From an uncultured Oscillospiraceae bacterium (GTDB taxonomy: Bacteria > Bacillota > Clostridia > Oscillospirales > Oscillospiraceae): a DNA stretch of 64,000 bases. Below the pieces are notes generated by a model. It was not told the DNA's origin and did no database searches. It was given only the letters and a program-made list of their open reading frames with translations. The stretch spans positions 32,497 through 96,496 of the forward strand of contig CAJUPU010000007.1 of the NCBI GenBank assembly GCA_910588495.1, read 5' to 3'. The translations under genes and the position numbers were made by a program. Below are positions 33,160 to 41,549 of this stretch, one piece after another (position 1 is the stretch's first letter; each line of letters opens with the position of its first letter).

Positions 33160-33597
33160 GGCAGTGTTCACATAAGTACATCAGCAATAAGAGCCAGATA
33201 GATAAAGGCAAAAAAGATAATGTCAAGTTTATCATAGCGAGTGAAAATACGGCGAAAGCGTTTGAGATGACGGAAAAGTCTCTTGACTTGATTGCGATGT
33301 TTGTACAGCTGTGTATCATGGCTCCAAGGATTTTTTCGATTGCTTTTGGGAGGAACGACTGCTATATAAACAAGTTCCACGGCCAAAGCCCGTGTCTCGT
33401 CCCCCTCATAAGCCCGATTCATCAGAAGGTAAAGCGGATGGTCAGTTGGACCGAGCTTCTGTAAAAAAGCGCAGCCTTCCGGTCCACCACCGCAGTTTCC
33501 GGCGGACAGCGAAAACATCACCCCCATCTCGATCAGATGCGGCGACCATATGAAGTTTGGTGTTCCAGCCGCCGCGTGTTCTTCCAATGGATTTCCG
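33160..33597 (-). pseudogene. IS5-like transposase, 3' part with terminal repeat
   Basis: On the minus strand, RGGWNTKLHMVAASD and the C-terminal block YKHRNQVKRLFRHLKRFRRI with TRYDKLDIIFF identify an IS5-group transposase. There is a frameshift near 33535 and the N-terminal half is absent; at 33597 it abuts a serine recombinase remnant. The element end GGCAGTGTTCACATAAG (33160 on) matches the end of the other partial copy at 40071-40090. Confidence 0.8.
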
Positions 33598-34268
33598 CTG
33601 TGGAAATGACGCCCTCGATGCTCATTTCCAGCAGGCGGTCTTTTTTTGCCTGGATGGCAGTGATATCATTTTGAACGCGCTGGGCGTCCTGGATGTAGTC
33701 ATGTTCATCCGGGGCCGACTAGATCGCTTCGATCAAGGCGTCGATGATGGCCGGCTTATCTTGGGCCAGTTGGTCGAATATGCCGGCCATGACCTGATCC
33801 AGCTCTGTGGTCCTCAATGTTCTGGGCCACCCCCGCCATGACCACCAGCCGGAACTTGCTATCGCTGTCCAGGGTGTTGATGTTGTCGTTCTGGAACAGC
33901 ACGCCCACGTCGTGCTCCAGCAGCTCCTGGGTATATTGGATGCTGTCCAGGGTGGAACGGGAAAAGCGGGATATCTCCTTGGTGATGATGAAGTTGAACC
34001 GCCCCGCTTTGGCGTCCGTTATCATCCGATTGAAGCTATCCCGCTTTTTCGTGCTTGTCCCGCTGATGCCCTCGTCCACATAACCTGGGATATAGGTCCA
34101 GTTTCGTTTTTCCTGGATGAACTGGGTGTAATACTGCACCTGGTTTTCCAGACTGTTGAGCTGTTCATCCTTGTCGGTGGACACCCTGGCGTAGAAGGTC
34201 ACCCGCAGGGGAAAGTCGAAGATCGTTTTCCCGCTGCACATTTCATTGCGGATCTTAAGTATATCCAT
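33598..34268 (-). pseudogene. Large serine recombinase with internal deletion
   Basis: The N-terminal resolvase domain is present (VTFYARVSTDKDEQLNSLEN with the catalytic Ser, then GYVDEGISGTS and FIITKEISRFSR). After VMAGVAQNIED the recombinase domain is missing and the sequence jumps to the C-terminal coil (ELDQVMAGIFDQLAQDK, then a TAG stop, then IQAKKDRLLEMSIEGVIS), where an IS5-like fragment begins. The break and stop show a dead integrase. Confidence 0.8.
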
Positions 34269-34442
34269 GCTGTCCCGCCTCCTCTGTCAAGCACACAGGA
34301 TACCGGAAAAGCGGGGGGATATCCGGCGTGGAATGTACCAGATCCATTGCGCTCAATAGGTGCGTTTGGACAAAAGGCCGCGGTCATAGACCGCGTTCAA
34401 AAGGACGCTCAACAGTTCTCGCTGTGCGCTTTCCAATCTCAT
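34255..34442 (-). pseudogene. Small recombinase-operon protein, frameshifted
   Basis: ATG at 34442 after GAGGTG opens a frame reading RLESAQRELLSVLLNAVYDR and LLSKRTY, which stops at TGA. The next frame continues SAMDLVHSTPDIPPLFRYPV and CLTEEAGQHGYT, overlapping the recombinase start. One missing T in TATTGAG explains the shift. Similar small genes precede serine recombinases in gut Firmicutes elements. Confidence 0.6.
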
Positions 34443-34476
34443 CACCTCAGTTCATGGATATGCTCTGGAGGAAAAA

Positions 34477-34505
34477 ATGCCAGGCGGATCAGATCCGTCT
34501 GGCAT
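34477..34505 (-). terminator. Terminator of the redox operon
   Basis: A 14-base stem (ATGCCAG-CGGATC, one G-T pair, single-base loop) is followed by T6 on the minus strand. Confidence 0.85.
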
Positions 34506-34524
34506 CTATGTGTGGAGATCAAAT

Positions 34525-35370
34525 TCATTTTTTGGGCGCTGTCCTTTGTCCTCCGAAATGAAGGCACTGCTGGGGGCAGGCGTCGATACATTTCCCGCAC
34601 CGGATGCACTCCGGCGACCGGGAGATCTCCTGGAGGGAAAGGGCCACCGGGCAGGCCCGCTCACAGGCCATGCAGGACACGCACCGTGCCTGTTCCCAGT
34701 GGATCTGCACCAGGCTGAACCGGTTGAACCAGCCGTAGATCGCCCCGAGGGGGCACAAATATTGGCAGAAGGGCCGGTAGACTTTCACGGACAGCAGCAC
34801 GATGCCGATCAGGATCCCCAGCTTCCAGAGGAACAGGCCGCCGGCCTGTCCCCGCAGGGACTCGTTCGCGCCCAACAGGGGGAGCGCGCCCAGCAGGGTG
34901 CCGGAGGGGCACAGATATTTGCAAAACGCGGGCACCTTCGCGTATCCCCCGAACAGGAACAGGGAGCCGATGCACACCAGCAGGATCAGCACCAGGTATT
35001 TTCCATATTTCAGGATGTGGTGAAAGGGAAGGCGCTTTTTCTTGTGGAACACGGGGATCTTATGCAGCAGGTCCTGCGCCAGCCCAAAGGGGCACAGCCA
35101 GCCGCAGACGAAGCGGCCCAGCAGGCTCCCGAACAGGAAGAGAACGCCCAGCGCGGCGAAGGGCACCTGAAACCCCCGCTGGTTCAGCAGGGCCTGGAGC
35201 GCCCCGATGGGACAGGAGGCGATGGCGCCGGGGCAGGAGTAGCAGTTCAGCCCCGGAACGCAGGCGTATTTCAAGCCGCCGCGGTAGATCTTTCCCTCCA
35301 GAAAGCCGTACATGTACCCGTTCGTCACGATGGTGAACAGCAGCTGCACCGTCAGTCGAAGTCGTCTCAT
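34525..35370 (-). CDS. Polyferredoxin-type 4Fe-4S membrane protein (NapH/YccM-like)
   Basis: The 281-residue protein has four to five membrane helices and cysteine groups: PGLNCYSCPGAIASCPIGAL, then FVCGWLCPFG and FCQYLCPLGA (C-x3-CP motifs of NapH/NosR/YccM proteins), and a C-terminal double ferredoxin CVSCMACERACP and CIRCGKCIDACP. Such proteins move electrons across or along the membrane. It follows a TlpA lipoprotein and a tiny CXXC protein, suggesting electron delivery to an extracytoplasmic thiol-redox system. ATG at 35370 has a GGTGAGG site. Confidence 0.85.
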   Translation of the reverse strand: MRRLRLTVQLLFTIVTNGYMYGFLEGKIYRGGLKYACVPGLNCYSCPGAIASCPIGALQALLNQRGFQVPFAALGVLFLFGSLLGRFVCGWLCPFGLAQDLLHKIPVFHKKKRLPFHHILKYGKYLVLILLVCIGSLFLFGGYAKVPAFCKYLCPSGTLLGALPLLGANESLRGQAGGLFLWKLGILIGIVLLSVKVYRPFCQYLCPLGAIYGWFNRFSLVQIHWEQARCVSCMACERACPVALSLQEISRSPECIRCGKCIDACPQQCLHFGGQRTAPKK

Positions 35371-35374
35371 GGCC

Positions 35375-35527
35375 TCACCCGATCCCAATGCACTCCAGGC
35401 AGATCATCACCGCTTTTTTCCAGATCACAGCAAACTGTCCCTGAAAAGCTCCGGCGGCGAGGAGGCCCGCTCCGGCCAGAACGCCCAGTATCCAGGCGTG
35501 AGGCTTACATTTTTTCCAGAAGCTCAT
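35375..35527 (-). CDS. CD1871A-type small CXXC membrane protein
   Basis: A 50-residue protein with one membrane helix (AWILGVLAGAGLLAAGAF) and the C-terminal ICLECIGIG, the hallmark of the CD1871A family of CXXC-motif proteins. These are found with TlpA-like thioredoxins and 4Fe-4S membrane proteins, exactly as here. It overlaps the end of the TlpA gene by 23 bases. Likely a thiol relay in the membrane; the role is inferred from context. Confidence 0.8.
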   Translation of the reverse strand: MSFWKKCKPHAWILGVLAGAGLLAAGAFQGQFAVIWKKAVMICLECIGIG

Positions 35528-36074
35528 GGATAAGCTCCTCCCACTTCGATCTGTCCGCAGAGCCCACCACGCCCCCCAGGTACGCCCCTTCCCCGTCAAA
35601 GAAGAAGGTGGTGGGCACGCCGCTCACACTGGCCAAAAGGGCGCGGTCGATGGAGGCGTTTGCCAGCAGATGGGGGTAATCTGCCCCGGTCTGCTGGACC
35701 AGGCTCTCCACAAGGGACTGGTCCTCCCCCTCCCGCACGTCGCTGACGACGCCGATGATCTGGACCTCTCCCGGGTCGTATTCCGCCGACAGCTGGCCAA
35801 GGCCGGGCATCTCCCGTAGGCAGGGGTTGCAGTAGGTGGCCCACACGTTGACCATGGTGAGCCTGGACCGGGTGAATACCTCCTCCGAGACCGTGTTTCC
35901 CTCCAGGTCGGTGGCCTCAAAGGTGATAAAAATGGGGGAGGACTCCTCCTGGGCAGGGGAGGTGCCCGCCGCGCCGGGGTCGGTCTTTGCCGGATCGTCG
36001 CCGTTGCCGCCGGCACAGCCGCCGAGCAGGAGCAGTAGCAGCACTCCAAAGATCACTTGATATGATTTGCGCAT
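35505..36074 (-). CDS. TlpA-like thioredoxin lipoprotein
   Basis: The 189-residue protein has a lipoprotein signal (VIFGVLLLLLLGGC) and a TlpA/ResA-type thioredoxin domain with the active site WATYCNPCLREMPG and the cis-Pro region SGVPTTFFFDG. It should act on the outer face of the membrane as a thiol-disulfide reductase. It is first in the operon with the CXXC protein and the 4Fe-4S membrane protein, with a promoter 20 bases upstream. Confidence 0.9.
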   Translation of the reverse strand: MRKSYQVIFGVLLLLLLGGCAGGNGDDPAKTDPGAAGTSPAQEESSPIFITFEATDLEGNTVSEEVFTRSRLTMVNVWATYCNPCLREMPGLGQLSAEYDPGEVQIIGVVSDVREGEDQSLVESLVQQTGADYPHLLANASIDRALLASVSGVPTTFFFDGEGAYLGGVVGSADRSKWEELIHELLEKM

Positions 36075-36094
36075 GTCAGCCTCACCTCCGCTCT

Positions 36095-36123
36095 ATTATA
36101 GGCCATTTGATGCAAATAATCAA
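36095..36123 (-). promoter_or_regulatory. Promoter for the TlpA redox operon
   Basis: TTGATT (36118-36123) and TATAAT (36095-36100) on the minus strand, 17-base spacer. The stretch 36124-36366 otherwise shows only a short unassignable coding scrap. Confidence 0.8.
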
Positions 36124-36366
36124 GATGAAAGCGAAGGGCCTTCCATTGGCTAGGGCTCGGTGATGGGGCCCACCGCGGCCACGGAATACGTGATCGACTG
36201 CCCCGCCCCGGAGAATATGAACGCCAGCGAGGTCTGCCAACGGGGAAGAAGCAGTACGCCGCGAGGCCGGGGCTGCGCAGCGACGCCTACAATAATTTAT
36301 TGACAACTCATATAACTATATAAACTCACATACATATACCAAGAGTGTTTAGAAGGAGACAAGCCG

Positions 36367-36630
36367 ATGGACTACGGTTTTTCAATTATTGATATCCCCA
36401 GCAGCTTTTGTTCACAGCAAATGGAACAAGCATATGAGCTTTCTAACGGAACAATTCTTTTTCCCTCCGAGCAGGATCCAGAGGGGTGCTATTGGGGGGC
36501 TGTTGGGATGGATGGAATGTATCTCCGCACTGGTGTTCGGTACTATCCGATCTGCAGCGACCGCCATCAAATCGTTGCATTTCGAAAAATACTGCCGCTC
36601 AATAGCAGTTCGTATGGTTTGAAAGCATGA
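36367..36630 (+). CDS. Small protein of unknown function
   Basis: An 87-residue protein with a good AAGGAGA site and an AT-richer composition than its surroundings. It has four cysteines (SSFCSQQME, GCYWG, YPICSD) without a clear pattern. It might be related to the accessory proteins of conjugative elements, but I cannot name a family. Its 3' end overlaps the convergent jetD gene by 32 bases. Confidence 0.5.
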   Translation: MDYGFSIIDIPSSFCSQQMEQAYELSNGTILFPSEQDPEGCYWGAVGMDGMYLRTGVRYYPICSDRHQIVAFRKILPLNSSSYGLKA

Positions 36631-37846
36631 TTTCCTGCTCTATGGTTCTCCCATCTTCCAAAATTGCACGTGCCACAGGAGTAAATACTGGGTCAAAGGC
36701 TCCTTGTTCCATGTGCTTTTGGAGGGATGCCAGGTAGGCGGCGCTCCTGGCAGAGCCGCTGTTCCGATATGCACAGTAATCCTCCAGTCCCATCCGATAT
36801 GGTTCGAGAGCAGGAAAAACAAACTGTTTCAGCCGCGTAAACATGAGAAAGCCGCCCAAGTCAATATCTCCCCAGAACGCCACTTTCGCCGAGGCTGTGA
36901 GACCAGAGGACAGCAATTTGAAAAGCTGCCGTCTAGTTGGTGAATAGAATCCGCCGTGCAGAATCACTAATTGATGGGCGGGGACACCTCGCAGAAGTAT
37001 GTGACGGTAGTTGGTCCTGTTTTCTACAAACAAAACCGTGTGAATATCATCCAGTCCGATTTTCAACAGGCCGTCTAAATTTTCGGACTGCAGGCAGAAG
37101 CCCTTCGGGAAAGGTGATGTATCCAGTGTGGACTGCGCAAAAAACAGCTGCACACTGCCGCAGAACTCAAAGATTTCCGGGTAGGTCAGGATACCGAGTT
37201 GGGCCAGTGCCGCGCTTTGAGACAGCAGTTCTTCATCTGCTGTCCGGTAATTTGCCAGTTCCGGGTCATAGGCTCTAACAATAGACGATAGCGATGAAAG
37301 CAGATTTCGCTCCAGATATTTAGAATCGTGAAAGCAATTTACACTGATCACCCGCATCAGCTCCGGTCCCTCCTCCGTATATTGCAGGACAGTAAGAATT
37401 CCCTTGACCTGCTCCATGGCTCCTGATAAAAGCCGAGAGGGACGGAGATTTTTTTCTATTCTGGACAGTTCCTCATCTAAAAAGCGGAGCTTCCACGGCG
37501 TCTGGATCTGTGCTTTAGCCTGTCGAAGAAGCTGACATAGCAGATCGGCGGTATCGGCAATCGATGTTCGACCAGTCCTGGTATAGATCTGTGGCAAGGA
37601 GTCCAGATTTAGAAAAACCTTATCCAGCAGCCAACCCTCATAGCCTTTCCTCCAGGCAGAAGTGACAAGCCTCTCCGCAGTCAAACGCTCAACGGCAGCG
37701 TTTATTTCCGGCGTGCGGGGATCGTTCTCCCGATAGGGTGGATATTCTCCCCGTGACAGGGACAGAACTACACGCCTGTTAGATCGTTTTCCCGGCAGGC
37801 AGTGTCCGCTCCGCTCATAGCGGTCCAACAGCAGATTCCCAATCAA
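36599..37846 (-). CDS. jetD: JetD-like Toprim nuclease subunit of a Wadjet system, orphan
   Basis: The 415-residue protein has the JetD N-terminal domain (LLLDRYERSGHC, RLTAERLVTSAWRKGYEGWL) and the C-terminal Toprim/topoisomerase VI A-like domain (TVLFVENRTNYRH with the acidic residue, LVILHGGFYSPTRRQL, FWGDIDLGGFLMF with the Asp pair). JetD cleaves plasmid DNA in the four-subunit Wadjet JetABCD defence system. No jetA, jetB or jetC is in the window. The start is doubtful: TTG at 37846 is used, and a group II intron remnant begins directly upstream, so the true 5' end and the other jet genes may have been lost. Confidence 0.8.
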   Translation of the reverse strand: MIGNLLLDRYERSGHCLPGKRSNRRVVLSLSRGEYPPYRENDPRTPEINAAVERLTAERLVTSAWRKGYEGWLLDKVFLNLDSLPQIYTRTGRTSIADTADLLCQLLRQAKAQIQTPWKLRFLDEELSRIEKNLRPSRLLSGAMEQVKGILTVLQYTEEGPELMRVISVNCFHDSKYLERNLLSSLSSIVRAYDPELANYRTADEELLSQSAALAQLGILTYPEIFEFCGSVQLFFAQSTLDTSPFPKGFCLQSENLDGLLKIGLDDIHTVLFVENRTNYRHILLRGVPAHQLVILHGGFYSPTRRQLFKLLSSGLTASAKVAFWGDIDLGGFLMFTRLKQFVFPALEPYRMGLEDYCAYRNSGSARSAAYLASLQKHMEQGAFDPVFTPVARAILEDGRTIEQEIMLSNHTNCY

Positions 37847-37850
37847 CGGA

Positions 37851-38297
37851 GTGAAAACTATGCCGCCTATGTGCTTCTCCCCTGATATTTGCAATTACTC
37901 TGAAAAGGGACGGGCTAAAATCCATGAGCTGCAAAAGGCAATCAACCCTATCATCCTGCAAAAGCTCATGGAGCACCCCATACAGGGGCAGAGTACCGAA
38001 CTGAACGACAACCGCATTTCCCTTTATGTCGCCCAGCGCGGAAAATGTGCCATTTGTAAAGAACCCCTGCTGTTGGGGGATATGGAAGTCCACCACATCA
38101 TGCCAAAATCCAGCGGCGGAAAGGACAACTATTCCAATCTGGCGCTGGTAACGGGGGATGTTCATAAGCTCATCCACGCAACCGACCCGGTAATCATCCA
38201 AAAATATCTTGATAAGCTGAAACACTGCAAGCTCAACATGGCGAAACTCAATAAATTCCGGCTGTTGGCTGGCAACTGTAAACTCGAATATAGGTAA
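37851..38297 (+). pseudogene. Group II intron-encoded protein, C-terminal HNH part
   Basis: The 148 residues visible are the maturase/endonuclease end of a group II intron reverse transcriptase: PMCFSPDICNYSEKGRAKI, NPIILQKLMEHPIQG, and the HNH domain with CAICKEP, MEVHHIMPKSSGG and VHKLIHA. The reverse transcriptase domains are absent, so it cannot move the intron. Confidence 0.82.
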
Positions 38298-38308
38298 ACA
38301 TTGATGGG

Positions 38309-38342
38309 GCGCCGTGTGATGGGAAACTATCACGCACGGTGC
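38309..38342 (+). ncRNA. Group II intron domain V (with domain VI to 38380)
   Basis: A 34-base hairpin of canonical domain V length: GCGCCGT-GTGAT with loop GGGAAACT and return ATCAC-GCACGGTGC. A domain VI hairpin closed by TAAGCG/CGCTTA follows at 38343-38380. Confidence 0.85.
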
Positions 38343-38385
38343 TAAGCGGGGGAAAAGCCGGAGATTACTTCAAACGCTTACCTAT

Positions 38386-39574
38386 CGCAAAAGATCTACG
38401 AGAGTGTGTCCGCTTTTTTGAAGGAGCAGGGCTATGAGGTGCGGATGTTCGATCTGCTGGACATGGCCAACAGCGACGCCTGGAACTGCCTCAGCGAGAT
38501 CGAGAAGGACAAGGACCTGGTGCAGTCCATCGCGGAGGTCGTCATCAAAAACACCTCCAACGCCAACGAGCGGCAGGACTTCTGGGAAAAGGCGGAGCTG
38601 AATCTGCTCATGGCGCTGATGCACTACGTTGCCTCCCAGACCATCCCCGGCACCAAGGACCTGCTGCCCATCCAGCAGCGTTCCCTGGGGACCATCTACC
38701 GGATGCTGTCCAACGAGTCCTTTGCCGACCTGGAAAAGCGGTTTCAGGAGCTGCCGAAAGACCACCCGGCCCTGCCTCCCTACGGCATCTTCAAGCTGGC
38801 TAACCGGCAGATCTGGGGCAACATTGCCATCGGCCTGGGCAACCGCCTGTCCGTGTTCCAGAATCCCCTGGTGGACAAGATCACCTCCTACAACGAGATT
38901 GATTTGACGCTGCCAGGGAAAAAGCCCTGCGCCTACTTCTGCTGCATCTCCGCCCAGGATTCCTCTCTGGAGTTTCTCAGCTCTCTGTTTTTCTCCCAGC
39001 TATTCACCCGGCTGATGGACTACGGCCGCAGGCATGGGGACCATGGGCGTCTGCCGGTGACGGTGAACGTCTGCCTGGAGGAGTTCTGCAACATCGGCAA
39101 GCTGATGGACTTCAAGCGGGTTCTCAATGTGTGCCGGGGCTCGGCCATCTTCTGCCAGATCATCGTCCAGTCCATCCCCCAGCTCCAGGACCGCTACCCC
39201 AAAACCGAGTGGGAGGAGCTGATCGGCTGTACCGACATCCAGATCTGCCTGGGCTGCAACGACGTGGACACTGCCACCTACATCTCCAAAAAGTGCGGCA
39301 TGGTGACCATCAAGGTGGAAAACAACCAAATGCCGCTGATGCCCCTGTTCTCCCCAGTCTACACCTCCACCCGGCCCTACAGCCAGACCAAGAGCAGCAC
39401 CCAGCGTCCCCTCATGTACCCGGATGAGATCATGCGCATGGACAACCAGGAGTGCCTGGTGCTGCTGCGGGGCCAGAAACCCATGCGCCTCTATAAGATC
39501 ATCCCGGACGAACACCCCAGCTTTGGACGGCTGCGGGATGTGAGGATGTCCGATTATGTATGGTCGACCGGGCC
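38386..39574 (+). pseudogene. TraG/VirD4-type coupling protein fragment
   Basis: The frame QKIYESVSAFLKEQGYEVRM starts directly after the intron end and runs to VRMSDYVW before an IS5-like fragment. It matches the middle and C-terminal part of type IV secretion coupling ATPases (LLDMANSDAWNC, NVCLEEFCNIG as the Walker B region, GCTDIQICLGCNDVDTA). The Walker A half is missing. The intact gene once supplied the conjugation motor of the element. About 396 residues remain. Confidence 0.85.
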
Positions 39575-40090
39575 AAGCTACCGCAGAAGGGCGCGCCCTT
39601 CCGGAGCATCGCCACAGTTCCCTGCGGACAACGCAAACACTACCTCATCCCGGTCAGATGCGGCGACCATATGAAGCTTGGTGTTCCATCCGCCCCGTGT
39701 CTTTCCGACGGACTGAGGGCCGTTTTTTTCAAAGCACCTGTGCCGTCCGGATGTACTTTAGATACAGGCGGAATCCAGGCTCACAACATTCACTTGGATT
39801 TGGATGATTCCCATCTACTGCAAACGGACAAACGCTTCTTGTAGCACACTCTTTTTCGCCCAGCGGTTCACTCGGACATAGGTCACGTGCCAATTCTCGT
39901 ATCCTTTGGGTAAGCCCTTCCATTTGCCCCCGTTCTCTACGAGATACAGCACTGCGTTTAATCCGTCCAAATTACTGATTTTCGCTGGTTTCCTCTGCTT
40001 TGGAAAGTAGTCTTTGATTTTTTCATATTGATCCTTCTTTAGTTCCATTGACCCATTATATTATGTCCCTTTGCTTATGTAAACACTGCC
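39575..40090 (-). pseudogene. IS5-like transposase, 5' part with terminal repeat
   Basis: On the minus strand the N-terminus (MELKKDQYEKIKDYFPKQR, NAVLYLVENGGKWKGLPKGY) is followed by in-frame stops and then GPQSVGKTRGGWNTKLHMV and ALSAGNCGDAPEGRAL, where it breaks at the TraG gene. The terminal repeat lies at 40071-40090. Its overlap with the other partial copy (33.44-33.60 kb) shows clear sequence differences, so it is a different copy of the same IS type. Confidence 0.8.
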
Positions 40091-40122
40091 TAATATCCCA
40101 CAAAAAAAGGAGGGATAGACCT

Positions 40123-40306
40123 ATGAATAAGAAGGGTAGCACACATATAACCTGGAATGACATGCTGACTGTTAAACAGATGCTGAAAGTCAAAGGCACC
40201 AGGGCGAAAATTGTGCAGGCTATCGGCATTTGTGAGCGGACCCTTTATTATGAATTGGCAAGGGGAAATGTGTTCAGCAAACCAGCGATTATGAGTTTGT
40301 CGAGCG
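40123..40306 (+). pseudogene. IS30-like transposase N-terminal fragment
   Basis: After an AAAGGAGGG site, THITWNDMLTVKQMLK and IVQAIGICERTLYYELARG form an IS30-type HTH region. The frame is interrupted by the IS427-type element inserted at the CTAG at 40307, and only a short scrap continues on the far side (41157 on). Confidence 0.65.
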
Positions 40307-40310
40307 CTAG

Positions 40311-41152
40311 AGTCTGTTTTAAAACTAAGGGATTGTGTGTAAAGTACCGACCTGATAAAATGGAGCACATGAAAAGACATGAAATCAGCGAAAAACAATG
40401 GAATAGGATCAAGGATTTGTTATCGCCAGAAAAGAAGCCGCAAGGAGGGCGGCCCGGAAGAAGCAACCGGGAAATGCTCAACGCAATTCTGTATTGGCTG
40501 AACACCGGAATACCATGGCGGGATATACCGGAGCGGTTCGGGCCATGGCAGAGCGTGTACAGCCGGTTTCGAGCATGGACAAAAGGCGGAGTATGGGAAG
40601 GTATCCTCGCAGCCCTGATTGGGCAGGATTTGGTGGACGAAACAACGCTGATGCTGGACAGCACCACAATCAAGGTCCACCAGCACGCCAGCGGGGCAAA
40701 AAAAGGGGTTATCACGAGGAAACCGGACGGAGCAGGGGAGGCTTGACCACAAAAGTCCATGCGGTAACGGATGGGCTTGGGAATCCATTACGCTTTTTGC
40801 TCTCCAACGGAAACCGAAACGATATCTGTATGGCAAAGGCTCTGTTGGAGCCTTTTGATTTGAATGGCAAACTCATACTGGCAGATAAAGGCTATGACGG
40901 CGACAAGTTTGTACGTTGGTTGGAGGAACGGGGCGGAATTGCGGTAATTCCAAGCCGTATCATTGCCAAACATCCCAGAAAAATTGACTGGCATACTTAC
41001 AAAGAACGCTATTTGGTGGAAAATCTGTTCCTTAAACTGAAAAACAACCGCCGCTTTCCCACCAGATATGAGAAGAAAGCACTCTATTTCCGGGCTGTTG
41101 TCTGCCTTGCCTGTATCCTTGGCTGGTTACTTTGACAGTTTTAAAACAGACT
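40311..41152 (+). mobile_element. Complete IS5-family (IS427 group) insertion sequence
   Basis: 842 bp bounded by perfect 16-base inverted repeats (AGTCTGTTTTAAAACT at 40311-40326 and its complement at 41137-41152) and flanked on both sides by CTAG (40307-40310, 41153-41156), the target duplication. It interrupts an IS30-like fragment. Confidence 0.9.
40360..41135 (+). CDS. IS427-group transposase made by -1 frameshifting
   Basis: The first frame (128 residues; HEISEKQWNRIKDLLSPE, NAILYWLNTGIPWRDIPERF, DSTTIKVHQHASGAKKG) ends at 40746. The second frame, entered by a -1 shift at the A7 run 40698-40704 (A-AAA-AAG), continues RGGLTTKVHAVTDGLGNP, LADKGYDGDKFV, IPSRIIAKHPRKIDW and the C-terminal YLVENLFLKLKNNRRF. 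Together they give the DDE catalytic set typical of two-frame IS5-family transposases. It looks functional. Confidence 0.88.
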
Positions 41153-41223
41153 CTAGCACTTGTCTGTTAGATTATCGACATTGGGCCTGATTGGGTGCAT
41201 CTTTTTTGTCAACGAAAAACACA

Positions 41224-41260
41224 TCGGGGCAAGCCATGAATCGCTTGCCCCGACTTTTTT
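41224..41260 (+). terminator. Terminator at the right edge of the mobile region
   Basis: 11-base perfect stem TCGGGGCAAGC/GCTTGCCCCGA followed by CTTTTTT. Confidence 0.85.
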
Positions 41261-41496
41261 AAGGTCAGGGCCCGCTCACTCCGTTGCCCCTCCTTTCCCC
41301 ACAAAGCCAAAGACCGACTTTGCGGGGGCCCCGGTTCGGCGGGCCGGGAACGGCGGCTTTGCCGTGATGGTGCGGCTCTGATGTCGAAACGAAAGCGGAG
41401 GTCAAGGTGTAAAAGCCGTGGCTTCCGCCGTCTGATGCTTATTCAGTTTTGATTTCAGCCCGTTCTGCCGACAGCTCCGTTTTTTGTGGTAAAATA

Positions 41497-41529
41497 AGGG
41501 CTCCGACCCCCTTTGGGGGCCGGAGCCCT
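41497..41529 (-). terminator. Terminator of the minus-strand catabolic operon
   Basis: 15-base stem AGGGCTCCG-CCCCC with one mismatch, followed on the minus strand by TTATTTT, 20 bases after the dehydrogenase stop. Confidence 0.85.
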
Positions 41530-41549
41530 GCTATGCTCACAGATGTACG

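Larger units (their letters stand above)
37848..38385 (+). mobile_element. Group II intron, 3' remnant
   Basis: Contains the last part of the intron-encoded protein (HNH endonuclease), then domain V and domain VI RNA, ending in CCTAT directly before coding sequence of a TraG-like gene. The ribozyme core, reverse transcriptase and 5' end are missing; the left edge abuts jetD. Confidence 0.82.
41153..41549. other. Boundary stretch between mobile DNA and catabolic block
   Basis: No gene. It has the second copy of the 17-bp repeat (41198-41214), a plus-strand terminator (41224-41260: TCGGGGCAAGC/GCTTGCCCCGA then T6), a GC-rich scrap, and a minus-strand terminator (41497-41529) for the dehydrogenase gene. 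Confidence 0.6.

Noticed and set aside
36143..36300. Short coding scrap upstream of the TlpA promoter
   Set aside because: Reads a few tens of plausible residues (ATEYVIDCPAPENM) with no start, ribosome site or family match; left unassigned.
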